Positions 1 through 8,774 of a stretch of 23,689 bases of DNA are shown piece by piece (within the stretch, counting starts at the first letter, position 1; each line of letters starts with the position of its first letter). Below the pieces are notes generated by a model. It did no database searches. It was not told where the DNA came from and was given only the letters and a program-made list of their open reading frames with translations. The DNA is from Lachnospiraceae bacterium. Lineage in GTDB: Bacteria; Bacillota; Clostridia; Lachnospirales; Lachnospiraceae. The position numbers were made by a program, and so were the translations under genes. The DNA is taken from assembly GCA_016301965.1 (NCBI GenBank), contig JAEDOO010000013.1:1-23689 (forward strand), written 5' to 3'.

Positions 1-9
1 TACAGAGCA

Positions 10-34
10 GTCCCGGGACATGTTATCCCGGGAC
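10..34. terminator. GC-rich hairpin at the left edge, possible terminator of an upstream gene
   Basis: Perfect 9-bp inverted repeat GTCCCGGGA / TCCCGGGAC with a 7-nt loop, followed by the AT-rich TATTTATATAATAATT. The stem is very stable but there is no clean run of T. It most likely ends a gene lying left of the window; direction cannot be decided. Confidence 0.45.
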
Positions 35-132
35 TATTTATATAATAATTGTTTATTACAATAATTGATGTAACGAAAAATTGTCACTTTTTTGGGAAAA
101 TAGGATTTCTTTGCGTGATTTCATTGCAGGAC

Positions 133-161
133 TTTCGAGGGAGAAGCTTAATTGTTATAAT
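133..161 (+). promoter_or_regulatory. Candidate promoter of the two-component operon
   Basis: A perfect TATAAT lies at 156-161, with a weak -35 match (TTTCGA, 133-138) 17 nt upstream. Transcription would begin near 168, giving a leader of about 80 nt before the start at 250. The -10 box is convincing and the -35 is not, so activation by a regulator is possible (inference). Confidence 0.45.
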
Positions 162-249
162 ATATGTAATAATTTTAGCCGGGACAGCAATGGTTTTCTG
201 AAGATAGGGATCCCGGAAATAGTAAATGATAATAATGGAGCATCAAAAA

Positions 250-1785
250 ATGGTGAAAGTTCTGATCGTAGATGATGAATATATTATGCGCCAGGGTCTG
301 AAATATATGATCGACTGGGAAAAAGAAGGTTTTGAGATTGTCGGTGAAGCTGCCAATGGTCTGGAAGCTCTCAGCCTTATCCAAAAAGAGAAGCCCCATA
401 TTGTTATCTGTGATATTGTTATGCCGATGATGGATGGCGTGGATTTTTCCATGATGATCCATAGGATGTATCCGGATATACAGATCATTATTCTCAGCGG
501 TTACGATAATTTCGAGTATGTAAAACAGACACTGATGAATGGAGCTATGGATTATATACTTAAACCTACGCTGAATCAGGAAGAATTAAAAACGATTATT
601 CACAAGGCGGCAGAGAAGATTCCGGGAAATCTTTTGGAAGATCATTCCGGATACATCAGTTATGACCATGTATTGGAACGGTATATTCTTGGACATGACA
701 AAGAGCTGAATACTTCTCTTTTTCAGGAATGTTTTTCAGGCTCGGAATACTGTCTTTTTGCATTAAAGTCCAGAGATTCGGGAAGTGATCATCAGAATCT
801 GTCCAATATCCTGTATAAAAAGATCGAGAGAGAACTTAAGGAAGATAAACTGTTCCAAAAACGTCTGCTGTTTTTGCGGGAAGAAGTAATATGTGTGGTG
901 TTCTCTCTTCGTTCTTTTCAGCACAATAAAATACATGATTTTCTGGAGGACCTGTCGGAACAGTTATCGTACATCTGTCCGGAAATTTTCTGTGTATGCA
1001 GTCGCTTTTTTCAGGAACTGAAAGATATTAATGTGGTATATGCACAGGATGTTTCCGCTAATTTAGAAAGAGCTTTTTATTATCAAAACAGAAAGCTTCT
1101 GATCCTGAACGGTCAGGAAACGGCGGCAGATCAGTCGGCAAAGCTGAAGTTTGATTTCTTTCGGTATAATTATCATTTGGATAATGGACAATTTCGGAAT
1201 GCACTGCACATACTGGAAGACTATAATGAGAATGGTCTGCAGCTTCAGGTAGATATATATCGACTGAAAAATCAGACAAAAAATATGATATATTACTACC
1301 TGGATTGTCTGAAGACAGATGATAAGAAGAAAGAAGATTGTTGGTATAGCATTCTCAACGAGATAAATGAGGCAGAGTATGAGGCGGCTTACCGGGAATG
1401 CCTGAAAAGTATATGGCAGCAGCTGATCGAACTTTCAGACACTGTGGCATCACCAAATGATGAACGGATGGTTAAAATACTGGAATATATTGACCAGAAT
1501 TACAATGAAGATCTTTCTCTGGAAAAGCTGGCAGTACGTTTCAATTTTAATTATCATTATCTGTCTTCCATTTTTAGTCAGCAGATGAAGGAAGGTTTCA
1601 GCGAATATCTGAATCGTATTCGAATCTCCAGAGCATGTGAGCTTTTGAAGGATACACGATATTCCATAGCGGAAATCAGTGAAATGGTTGGTTATTCAGA
1701 ACACAGTTATTTCAGCCGTGTTTTCCGCAAAATTACAGGAAAGACGCCCTCTGTATGGAGGCGAAGACAGGAAAATGAAAAATAA
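250..1785 (+). CDS. YesN-type response regulator with AraC-family DNA-binding domain
   Basis: Cytoplasmic transcription regulator of a two-component system, 511 aa. An N-terminal receiver domain (about 1-120) carries the acidic pair in IVDDE, the phosphoacceptor Asp55 in the stretch CDIVMPMMDG, and Lys105 in ILKP. A long poorly conserved middle region follows. The last 100 residues form a double helix-turn-helix AraC domain (LSLEKLAVRF..., then YSIAEISEMVGYSEHSYFSRVFRK). I chose the ATG at 250 because GGAG (237-240) sits 9 nt before it and the protein then opens MVKVLIVDD as is usual in the family. In-frame ATGs at 226 and 235 lack a good ribosome site. The gene overlaps the kinase gene by 11 nt. 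The probable target is its own operon and/or the sugar transporter operon starting at 5027 (inference from position). Confidence 0.93.
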   Translation: MVKVLIVDDEYIMRQGLKYMIDWEKEGFEIVGEAANGLEALSLIQKEKPHIVICDIVMPMMDGVDFSMMIHRMYPDIQIIILSGYDNFEYVKQTLMNGAMDYILKPTLNQEELKTIIHKAAEKIPGNLLEDHSGYISYDHVLERYILGHDKELNTSLFQECFSGSEYCLFALKSRDSGSDHQNLSNILYKKIERELKEDKLFQKRLLFLREEVICVVFSLRSFQHNKIHDFLEDLSEQLSYICPEIFCVCSRFFQELKDINVVYAQDVSANLERAFYYQNRKLLILNGQETAADQSAKLKFDFFRYNYHLDNGQFRNALHILEDYNENGLQLQVDIYRLKNQTKNMIYYYLDCLKTDDKKKEDCWYSILNEINEAEYEAAYRECLKSIWQQLIELSDTVASPNDERMVKILEYIDQNYNEDLSLEKLAVRFNFNYHYLSSIFSQQMKEGFSEYLNRIRISRACELLKDTRYSIAEISEMVGYSEHSYFSRVFRKITGKTPSVWRRRQENEK

Positions 1786-3544
1786 AAAGAACAATAATAT
1801 TCTTAACACCTTTTCCGGACGTATTTCCAGCATGGTTCTGTTAACTGCAGTGATTATCAGTATTTCCATAAGTGCAGTAGTTCTCAAAATGTCGCAGAAT
1901 ATTTTTATGGATACATACGGGCAATCCCAGGAAAAAGTTTTCAGCCAGATTGAGGAAGAACTGAACATTCTGAATGATGATATGCAAAAAGTTATGGAAG
2001 AAATTGACTCCAGCTGGGCTTTTCGCATGTATCTTACAGGCGCGTCACAGATGGATAATGTGGAGCAGTATCGCAATATGTATCAGATGGAACAGGATCT
2101 GACTGTAAGCAGCAGCTCTGACCTCAAATTGCTGAATATCATGGTGCTTGGTATGCAGGGCCAGGATTATCTGTCCCGCACAGAAACGATCTATATGACA
2201 AAGGATGAGATCCTGGACAGTCCGGCAGCTGCAGCCGCCATGGATGAGCCGGAGAGAATGCACTATACCTTTGCCAAAGGCGGATATACCCAGACAAATA
2301 AAGATATAGATGTGATCATCGTTTCCAAAGCACTGTATTATCGGCAGAGCCGCCAGATCTATGGCATTGTATTCATTACACTAAACATGGAAGATCTGCA
2401 AAAATATTATGATTATTTTGTGACAGATAACAGCAGTTTTTATATGGTTGATGCAGAGGATACCGTGGTATGCTCCAGCAGACGCGGTACTGTGGGAAAA
2501 ACGATGGATGATTCGTGGTACATCAAGGCAAAAAATGCAGGTGCAACACAGTGTACGATCAGGGAAAAAGGACAGTATCTGACCGTAATGTGCAGGGAGC
2601 TTCCCTATCAGCAAAAGAAAATATATGGTGTTGTGGACAATCGTCTGGCCCTGACACAGCTGTATAACATGCCCTTACTGATCGGTATATGTCTGGCCAT
2701 AGGATGCCTTATTCTTGCCGTCAGTTTCTTTTTTGCCCGGGAAACGATCAGGCCATTGTCCACGCTGGTACAGAAAATGTCCGGCATCAAGGGAGGACAT
2801 TTTCAGGAGTATATGCCGGTGGAGGGAACTCTTGAGGTGCAGGAACTGGCAAAAACCTACAATTATATGCTGGACGATATGGAAAAATATATTGCGGAAT
2901 TAATGCATACACAGCAGGAAAAAAGAAAATCTGAGATCAAAGCGCTGCAGATGCAGATCAATCCGCATTTCATTTATAATACACTGGCAAGTATAAAAAT
3001 GTTGGTATATCAGAATGATACGAAAAAAACGATAACCACAATTGATGCGTTTATCAGCCTGCTGCGCAATACGATCAACAATACTGACGAATTGGTAACG
3101 ATTTCCAGGGAAATTGAGAATCTTCGCAATTATATGCAGATCATACAGGCCAGATACGGAGATGCTGTACAGATGGAATTTTATGTTTCCAGAACATGTC
3201 AAAATTGTGAGATCCCCAAGCTGATTTTGCAGCCTTTTGTAGAAAACGCATTTTTTCATGGCTATCCCTCCGGCCAGAAGGGAACGATTCAGATCTATAT
3301 AGAAAAACAGGAAGATATGTTGAAAATTCGTATTATGGATGATGGAGTCGGTCTGCATGCAGATACGGATAATAAGGTGAGCCTGCCGGTACAGAGAAAA
3401 GAGCATTTTTCCGGTATTGGTATTCATAATATCCGGGAAAGACTGCAGCTGATGTACGCAGAGAAGCAAAGTCTGTCCATTGAAAACGGCCCGTTTGGCG
3501 GCACTGTGGTGACAATTCTGCTTCCTGCACGAACAAAGGAGTAA
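1775..3544 (+). CDS. YesM/LytS-type sensor histidine kinase
   Basis: Membrane sensor kinase of 589 aa, partner of the preceding regulator. One membrane helix lies near residues 18-38, an extracytoplasmic sensing region spans about 40-298, and a second helix spans about 299-322. A HAMP-like linker and a coiled region follow. The His_kinase domain has His398 in QINPHFIYNT, the N-box Asn491 in QPFVENAFFHG, and the ATP-binding glycines DDGVGL and GIGIHNIRERL, the layout of family 7/8 kinases. The start at 1775 overlaps the regulator's stop and is preferred to an upstream ATG at 1679, which would run through the regulator's DNA-binding domain in another frame. The ribosome site is weak (ACAGGAAA), which suggests translational coupling. 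The ligand is unknown; a sugar is likely from the neighbours. Confidence 0.93.
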   Translation: MKNKKNNNILNTFSGRISSMVLLTAVIISISISAVVLKMSQNIFMDTYGQSQEKVFSQIEEELNILNDDMQKVMEEIDSSWAFRMYLTGASQMDNVEQYRNMYQMEQDLTVSSSSDLKLLNIMVLGMQGQDYLSRTETIYMTKDEILDSPAAAAAMDEPERMHYTFAKGGYTQTNKDIDVIIVSKALYYRQSRQIYGIVFITLNMEDLQKYYDYFVTDNSSFYMVDAEDTVVCSSRRGTVGKTMDDSWYIKAKNAGATQCTIREKGQYLTVMCRELPYQQKKIYGVVDNRLALTQLYNMPLLIGICLAIGCLILAVSFFFARETIRPLSTLVQKMSGIKGGHFQEYMPVEGTLEVQELAKTYNYMLDDMEKYIAELMHTQQEKRKSEIKALQMQINPHFIYNTLASIKMLVYQNDTKKTITTIDAFISLLRNTINNTDELVTISREIENLRNYMQIIQARYGDAVQMEFYVSRTCQNCEIPKLILQPFVENAFFHGYPSGQKGTIQIYIEKQEDMLKIRIMDDGVGLHADTDNKVSLPVQRKEHFSGIGIHNIRERLQLMYAEKQSLSIENGPFGGTVVTILLPARTKE

Positions 3545-3548
3545 CTAC

Positions 3549-4838
3549 ATGTTAAAGCATATGCGATTTACGGCAGTATTGTTGGCAGTAATACTGTGTC
3601 TGACAGGATGTGGGGATACAGCGGAAAAAACAACGGATGTAAAAAGAAACAGTATTATTGTATGGACCTGGGATGAATCATTTAACGTAAAAGCAGTAAA
3701 AATGGCAGCCGGTAAATATAATCTTACCCATCCTGATACAGAGATCATTGTCGAAGTCAAGGAAAACGAAAAGGTAATGGAAGATGTAAAAAATATTCTG
3801 ATTGCCAGAGACTATCAAAGGCTGCCGGATATTATTATGATAGAAGATTACGATGCACAGGACATGCTTTCCCTTTATGCGGACGATTTTGTGGATCTGA
3901 CTGACAAGATTCCGGCTGACAGATTTGTAGAATATAAAACAGAAGTCTGTTCCAGGAATAACACGCTGTATGGAATTCCCTTTGACAGTGGGGTTGCGGC
4001 GCTTTTTTATCGCTGCGATATTCTTGAGGCAGCGGGCTTTACGGAACAGGATATGCAGAATCTTACCTGGGAAGAATATATTGCTATTGGAAAGCAGGTG
4101 AAAGAAAAAACAGGCACTGCCATGCTTACACTGGATCCGACAGACCTGCCGTTGATTCGCTTAATGATGCAGAGCGAAGGAAAATGGTATGTGGACAGCG
4201 ATGGGACAACGGTTACGATAAAGGATAATTCTGTGCTGAAGTATTCTTTGCAGATCATGAGACAGATGCTTGAGGATAATATCGGCATAAGTGCCAATGG
4301 ATGGAACGATTTTATTTCCGCGTTTCACAAAGATCAGGTGGCCACAGTAGTAAGTGGAGGCTGGATTATTTCCAGTCTGAAAGAAAACCAGGAGCAAAGT
4401 GGAAAATGGAGGGTTGCCAGAATACCTTCCGCGTCAGGGAAAAAAGATAATGCAGTTTCCAATGTAGGTGGCAGTGCATGGTATATATTGAAAAAGTCTG
4501 CGATGTGTGAACAGGCAACGGATTTCGCTGTGTCTACTTTTGGATTGGATGATGAGCTGATGAATGAGCTGGTGGATGCTATAGGTATTATTCCTACCAC
4601 TACACAGATGGCAGAGTATGATAATCTTCGAAAGGAAGATCCATTCTTTGGAGGAACTCAGGTTTCCGACTTTCTGGCAGAAATGTGTGATGAAATGCCG
4701 GTGATCAATTATGGAAGAAAGACTTATGAGATAGAGGATATCATTGAACAGGAATTTCAGGGATATTTAGTATATAATGATCTGGAAAATTCTTTGGAAA
4801 AAGCGCAGATGAAAGCAGAGGCAGTGGCAAAGGAATAA
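3549..4838 (+). CDS. Extracellular solute-binding lipoprotein (family 1) encoded with the sensor kinase
   Basis: A 429-aa substrate-binding protein. The signal peptide ends in a lipobox LTGC with Cys21, so the protein should be lipid-anchored outside the membrane. The body begins SIIVWTWDESF and has the WTW / IPFDSG pattern of bacterial sugar-binding proteins. It starts 4 nt after the kinase stop with AAGGAG 7 nt before the ATG. It is encoded apart from the transporter, which has its own binding protein at 5027, and a terminator separates the two. It could therefore feed ligand information to the kinase rather than a permease (inference). Alternatively it is a second binding protein for the same permeases. 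An in-frame ATG at 3561 would give a shorter but still workable signal peptide. Confidence 0.88.
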   Translation: MLKHMRFTAVLLAVILCLTGCGDTAEKTTDVKRNSIIVWTWDESFNVKAVKMAAGKYNLTHPDTEIIVEVKENEKVMEDVKNILIARDYQRLPDIIMIEDYDAQDMLSLYADDFVDLTDKIPADRFVEYKTEVCSRNNTLYGIPFDSGVAALFYRCDILEAAGFTEQDMQNLTWEEYIAIGKQVKEKTGTAMLTLDPTDLPLIRLMMQSEGKWYVDSDGTTVTIKDNSVLKYSLQIMRQMLEDNIGISANGWNDFISAFHKDQVATVVSGGWIISSLKENQEQSGKWRVARIPSASGKKDNAVSNVGGSAWYILKKSAMCEQATDFAVSTFGLDDELMNELVDAIGIIPTTTQMAEYDNLRKEDPFFGGTQVSDFLAEMCDEMPVINYGRKTYEIEDIIEQEFQGYLVYNDLENSLEKAQMKAEAVAKE

Positions 4839-4860
4839 TTTGTCACTGCCTTAATTTTTT
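4820..4860 (+). terminator. Intrinsic terminator overlapping the end of the binding-protein gene
   Basis: GGCAGTG (4820-4826) pairs with CACTGCC (4844-4850), and inner pairs extend the stem to about 12 bp around a 7-nt loop. TTAATTTTTT follows directly. The 5' arm and the loop lie in the last codons and stop of the lipoprotein gene. This makes 250-4838 a transcription unit separate from the transporter operon. Confidence 0.85.
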
Positions 4861-4971
4861 AACAAAAACAAAAAATAATAGCATTGTTTAAGGATTTTCC
4901 CAATTTTTTAAAAATATCTGTCAAGTAATTCCTACAGCCTTTCCGGTGTCGACTGATAAACTGAAGGTAAC

Positions 4972-4998
4972 GTATCTGCGAAGGCAATGAACAGATAC
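4972..4998 (+). repeat. 27-nt dispersed inverted repeat, copy 1
   Basis: GTATCTG, 13 nt (CGAAGGCAATGAA), CAGATAC: perfect 7-bp arms. It lies 28 nt upstream of the transporter binding-protein start and ends just before its ribosome binding site. The same pattern recurs at 11813, 19142 and 21911, also just upstream of genes. The function is unknown. I see no confident promoter between 4861 and 4971; TTGTTT (4884) and TTTAAA (4907) with a 17-nt spacer is a weak candidate. Confidence 0.7.
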
Positions 4999-5026
4999 AA
5001 GGTACCAAAAAAAGGAGGAAAATAAC

Positions 5027-6355
5027 ATGAAAAAGAAAGTTTTAGCTGCAATGCTGGCATCCCTGATGGCAGTATCCATGACTGCCTGCGGAGGTTCTTC
5101 CAGCCAGGAAAACGCGGCAGCACCGTCTGATTCAGCACAGAGTCAGGCAGGCACTGAAGCAAACGCTGCTTCTGCGGATGGTCCGATCGCATTGACATTA
5201 TGGGGAGCCGAAGAGGATCAGACATTACTTGGAGAGTTGGTTGAAGGTTTCAAGGCAGCTTATCCGGATCAGACATTTGATATCCAGATTGGTGTGGAAT
5301 CCGAATCAACGGCAAAAGACACGATCCTGACAGATGTAGAAGCCGCAGCTGATGTATATGCTTTTGCCAGTGATCAGTTAAATGATCTTGTGAAAGCGGG
5401 AGCACTGCTCAATCTTGAGGAATATGCTGATGCCCTTACTGTAGCAGGAAAAACACTTGACGATGTTAAGAGCGCAAACTCTGCCGGATCCATTGAGGCA
5501 GCCACGATGGACGGAAGTCTGTATGCGTTCCCGCGTTCAGGAGACAACGGATATTTCCTGTATTATGATTCATCTGTATTATCAGATGAAGATGTGGCTT
5601 CCTGGGATAATCTTCTCGCGGCAGCAAATAAAGCAGGAAAGAAAGTAGGTATGACACTTGCATCCGGATGGTATAATGCGTCTTTCTTCTACGGTGCAGG
5701 ATTTACAACAGGCCTCAATGATGACCAGACCACTTCTATTGACTGGAACAAAACAAGCGCAGATGGCTATACCGGTGTAGATGTAGTAAAGAGCATGCTG
5801 AATATTGCAGCTGACCCGGCCTTCATGGCTATTGCTGATGGTGATATCTCCAATCAGCTTGCTTCCGGTGCTCTCGTTGCCTGTGTATCCGGTACATGGG
5901 ATTCCATCACTGCGCAGGAAGTATTCGGTGACGGCTATGCAGCGACCAAACTTCCTACATTTACCGTAGGTGATAAACAGGTGCAGCAGGGATCCGTAGC
6001 CGGATTTAAGTTTGTAGGTGTAAACGGTTACGCAGAAAATGCCGGATGGGCAGTTCTTCTGGCAGATTATATTTCCAATCAGGATTCACAGCAGAAGTTT
6101 TTTGAACAGCGTGAGTGTGGTCCTACCAATGTGAATCTGATCGATTCCGATGCAGTGAAAGCCAATGTGGCAATCGCAGCGTTGGCTGAACAGTCCGCAT
6201 ACAGCAAAACTCAGCTGGTAGGCGGTAAATACTGGGATCCTACACAGACCTTTGGTGAATTGATTGCTCAGGGTACCTTGTCCGCAGATGATGATGCTGC
6301 AATTCAGAATGCCCTGGATACGCTGGTAGAAGGTGTTACTGCTCCGGTAGAATAA
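5027..6355 (+). CDS. Sugar ABC transporter substrate-binding lipoprotein (MalE-like)
   Basis: A 442-aa secreted lipoprotein that captures an oligosaccharide for the two permeases encoded next. The signal peptide ends MTAC with Cys21 as lipidation site, followed by a flexible Ser/Ala/Gln/Glu-rich linker (about 22-50). The mature domain opens with LTLWGAEEDQ, typical of MalE-type proteins, and later has YAFPRSGDNGYFLYYDSSVL and VSGTWDS. An ideal AGGAGG (5013-5018) sits 8 nt before the ATG. Substrate inference: a beta-galactoside, because a GH42 enzyme closes the gene group. A maltodextrin cannot be excluded on fold alone. A 27-nt inverted repeat precedes the ribosome site. Confidence 0.92.
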   Translation: MKKKVLAAMLASLMAVSMTACGGSSSQENAAAPSDSAQSQAGTEANAASADGPIALTLWGAEEDQTLLGELVEGFKAAYPDQTFDIQIGVESESTAKDTILTDVEAAADVYAFASDQLNDLVKAGALLNLEEYADALTVAGKTLDDVKSANSAGSIEAATMDGSLYAFPRSGDNGYFLYYDSSVLSDEDVASWDNLLAAANKAGKKVGMTLASGWYNASFFYGAGFTTGLNDDQTTSIDWNKTSADGYTGVDVVKSMLNIAADPAFMAIADGDISNQLASGALVACVSGTWDSITAQEVFGDGYAATKLPTFTVGDKQVQQGSVAGFKFVGVNGYAENAGWAVLLADYISNQDSQQKFFEQRECGPTNVNLIDSDAVKANVAIAALAEQSAYSKTQLVGGKYWDPTQTFGELIAQGTLSADDDAAIQNALDTLVEGVTAPVE

Positions 6356-6385
6356 ACGCTGCCAAAGAAGAGAGAGGAGCCTGTT

Positions 6386-7825
6386 ATGGCAGATAAAAAA
6401 AATAAGAATGTTTTGAGCAGCATCGGGAAATTTTTTGCGGAATTTGCTGAAGCAATTGTCCATGGAGACATTTTTGTCAAACTGTCTCTTGTGTGGATGG
6501 GAGCAGGCTACGCCAAGCGCAAACAGTATATTAAAGCAGTGCTTATGACTGTTCTGGAGATAGCTGTTATTGCGTTTACCGTATCGTTTGCCATGAAATA
6601 TGTGCCGAAATTTGGTACATTGGGAACAGTCAAGATGGAAAAGGTCTTTAATGTTTCCACCATGAAAAGTGAGATCAATGACTACGATAACTCTTTCAAA
6701 ATATTGCTGTTCTCACTGTTTAGTTTTGTTGTCTGGTTTGCGTTTGCCGTTGTATGGATCAAAAATGTGGTCAATGCTTACCGGCTGCAGAAGCTTTCAG
6801 AAGCAGGAAAACATATTGCGACATTCAGGGAGGATCTTCATTCTCTTGTTGAAGAGAGATTTCATATTACTCTGTTGACGCTGCCTGTGCTGGGTGTTGT
6901 GATTTTTACAGCCATCCCCATTCTTTTGCTGATTCTGGTTGCTTTTACCAACTATGATCAGCAGCATATGCCGCCATCGGCACTGTTCACCTGGACGGGG
7001 CTTACGAACTTTATTAATTTGTTTGGAGGCGGGGGCCTCACGGTCACCTTTGGATATGCTTTTGTTCGGGTTCTCGGATGGACTCTTGTGTGGGCTTTTT
7101 TTGCTACACTGACTACATATATCGGCGGTATTCTTTTGTCTTTGCTTTTGAACAGTAAAAAGACAAGGCTGACCAAAATGTGGCGTACATTGTTTATTGT
7201 CACCATTGCCGTTCCGCAGTTTGTATCCCTTCTTCTGGTTAGAAACTTCTTCTCGAACGGTGGTATTGTCAATACGATCTGCGCGAGTATTGGTCTCACC
7301 GGATTTTTGCGGGATATCGGTCTTGTATCCACCAGTTACATACCGTTTCTTTCTGCCCCCGGATGGGCGCATGTAATGATCATACTGATCAATATCTGGA
7401 TCGGTGTTCCGTATCAGATGCTGATCGCCACGGGTGTACTGATGAATCTTCCCACAGACCAGCTGGAGAGTGCCAGAGTAGACGGGGCAAAGCCTTTTCA
7501 GATTTTCAAGAGTATTACCATGCCGTATCTTCTGTTTGTTACCGGTCCAACCTTAGTTACAGATTTTGTAAAAAACATTAACAATTTTAATGTTATTTAT
7601 CTGTTAACGCAGGATGTATATACGACCACAAATCAGGCTATGGCAAATTCTCAGGCAAAGGAAGTGGATCTTCTGGTTACCTGGCTGTTCCGTCTGACAC
7701 AGGATTATTATAATTACAAGATGGCATCAGCTATCGGTATTATTGTGTTTATCATATGCTCCGTATTCACGCTGGTTGCTTTTAACCGTATGATCAAGGG
7801 CGACAGAGAGGGGACGTATCAATAA
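6386..7825 (+). CDS. ABC sugar permease, MalF-type
   Basis: Integral membrane subunit of 479 aa. The C-terminal two thirds is a standard permease domain with the EAA loop (ESARVDGAKPFQIFKSITMP) that docks on the ATPase. The first roughly 150 residues are an extension with two extra hydrophobic segments (about 51-70 and 106-130) joined by a polar stretch. This gives about eight membrane spans, as in E. coli MalF, against the usual six. It follows the binding-protein gene by 30 nt with AGAGGAG upstream of the ATG, and its stop overlaps the next start (TAATG). No ATPase gene is present nearby. Related importers in Firmicutes use a shared MsmX/UgpC-type ATPase encoded elsewhere. Confidence 0.93.
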   Translation: MADKKNKNVLSSIGKFFAEFAEAIVHGDIFVKLSLVWMGAGYAKRKQYIKAVLMTVLEIAVIAFTVSFAMKYVPKFGTLGTVKMEKVFNVSTMKSEINDYDNSFKILLFSLFSFVVWFAFAVVWIKNVVNAYRLQKLSEAGKHIATFREDLHSLVEERFHITLLTLPVLGVVIFTAIPILLLILVAFTNYDQQHMPPSALFTWTGLTNFINLFGGGGLTVTFGYAFVRVLGWTLVWAFFATLTTYIGGILLSLLLNSKKTRLTKMWRTLFIVTIAVPQFVSLLLVRNFFSNGGIVNTICASIGLTGFLRDIGLVSTSYIPFLSAPGWAHVMIILINIWIGVPYQMLIATGVLMNLPTDQLESARVDGAKPFQIFKSITMPYLLFVTGPTLVTDFVKNINNFNVIYLLTQDVYTTTNQAMANSQAKEVDLLVTWLFRLTQDYYNYKMASAIGIIVFIICSVFTLVAFNRMIKGDREGTYQ

Positions 7826-8697
7826 TGAATAATACAGGAAAAGTTAAAAAACTGAAAGAAAACAGGGTATCCAGTATTGTACTGCACAATCTTCTGATCG
7901 GTGTGCTGGCTTTCATCTGGCTGATTCCTATTGTATGGCTGGTATGTACTTCCTTCAGTGCTTATTCAGGCATGAATACATCGACGTTTTTCCCGGAAAA
8001 GTGGAGCGCTGTCAATTATGCCAAACTGTTTCATCCGGATACCGTAGCGCAGTTCCCGCAATGGTTCATGAATACATTCATCATAGCCTGTTTTACCTGC
8101 GTGATCTCAACCATGTTTGTGCTGATGGTAGCCTATGCCATGTCGGTTATGCGTTTTCCTATGAGAAAACCATTGATGAATCTGGCAGTTATCCTGAATC
8201 TGTTTCCGGGAATGCTGGCTATGATTGCCGTGTACTTTACATTAAAGTCGTTCAATCTGACGAACAGCTATGCCGGTCTGATCATGGTGTATTCCGGCTC
8301 TGCCGGCATGGGATATCTCATTGCCAAAGGATTCTTTGATACGGTTCCCCGCGCATTGTGTGAAGCAGCCCGTATCGACGGCTGTACGGAGGCCCGCATA
8401 TTCTGGAATATTATTCTTCCCATGAGCCGTCCGATTATTGTGTATACAGTAATCAGCAGTTTCTTGGTACCATGGATGGATTTTGTATACGCAAAGATGA
8501 TTCTTAATGCCGGTATATCAGCCAATTATACGGTAGCTATTGGATTATACAAAATGCTGGATAAGAGTTTGATCAATTCGTATTTCACCCAGTTCTGTGC
8601 CGGAGGCGTATTGGTTTCCATACCGATTTCCATTTTGTTTATCATTATGCAGAAATTCTATGTGGAAGGAATCACCGGCGGCGCCGTAAAAGGATGA
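7825..8697 (+). CDS. ABC sugar permease, MalG-type
   Basis: The second membrane subunit of the importer, 290 aa, with about six membrane spans. The first follows a short basic N-terminus (LLIGVLAFIWLIPIVWLV). The EAA loop reads CEAARIDGCTEARIFWNIILP, with the conserved EAA and Gly. Length and order (binding protein, MalF, MalG) fit the CUT1 carbohydrate uptake family. It overlaps the upstream permease stop by one base (TAATG), so translation is coupled. The predicted partner is the MalF-type subunit in a heterodimer with an ATPase encoded outside this window. Confidence 0.94.
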   Translation: MNNTGKVKKLKENRVSSIVLHNLLIGVLAFIWLIPIVWLVCTSFSAYSGMNTSTFFPEKWSAVNYAKLFHPDTVAQFPQWFMNTFIIACFTCVISTMFVLMVAYAMSVMRFPMRKPLMNLAVILNLFPGMLAMIAVYFTLKSFNLTNSYAGLIMVYSGSAGMGYLIAKGFFDTVPRALCEAARIDGCTEARIFWNIILPMSRPIIVYTVISSFLVPWMDFVYAKMILNAGISANYTVAIGLYKMLDKSLINSYFTQFCAGGVLVSIPISILFIIMQKFYVEGITGGAVKG

Positions 8698-8712
8698 TCT
8701 GTAAAACATCAA

Positions 8713-8750
8713 AATCGCGGGGGACAGGAATTGTTCCCTGCGATTCTTTA
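8713..8750 (+). terminator. Hairpin after the permease genes, possible partial terminator
   Basis: AATCGC (8713-8718) pairs with GCGATT (8740-8745), extended inward by GGGGA against TCCCT with wobble pairs. Only CTTTAT follows, so termination may be incomplete. Read-through would let the TraX-like and GH42 genes share the transporter transcript at a lower level (inference). Confidence 0.5.
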
Positions 8751-8774
8751 TCAAAAAACAGATGAGGAGCCAAA

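Noticed and set aside
81..275. 64-aa reading frame in the leader of the two-component operon
   Set aside because: No ribosome site or recognisable features, and it spans the promoter region.
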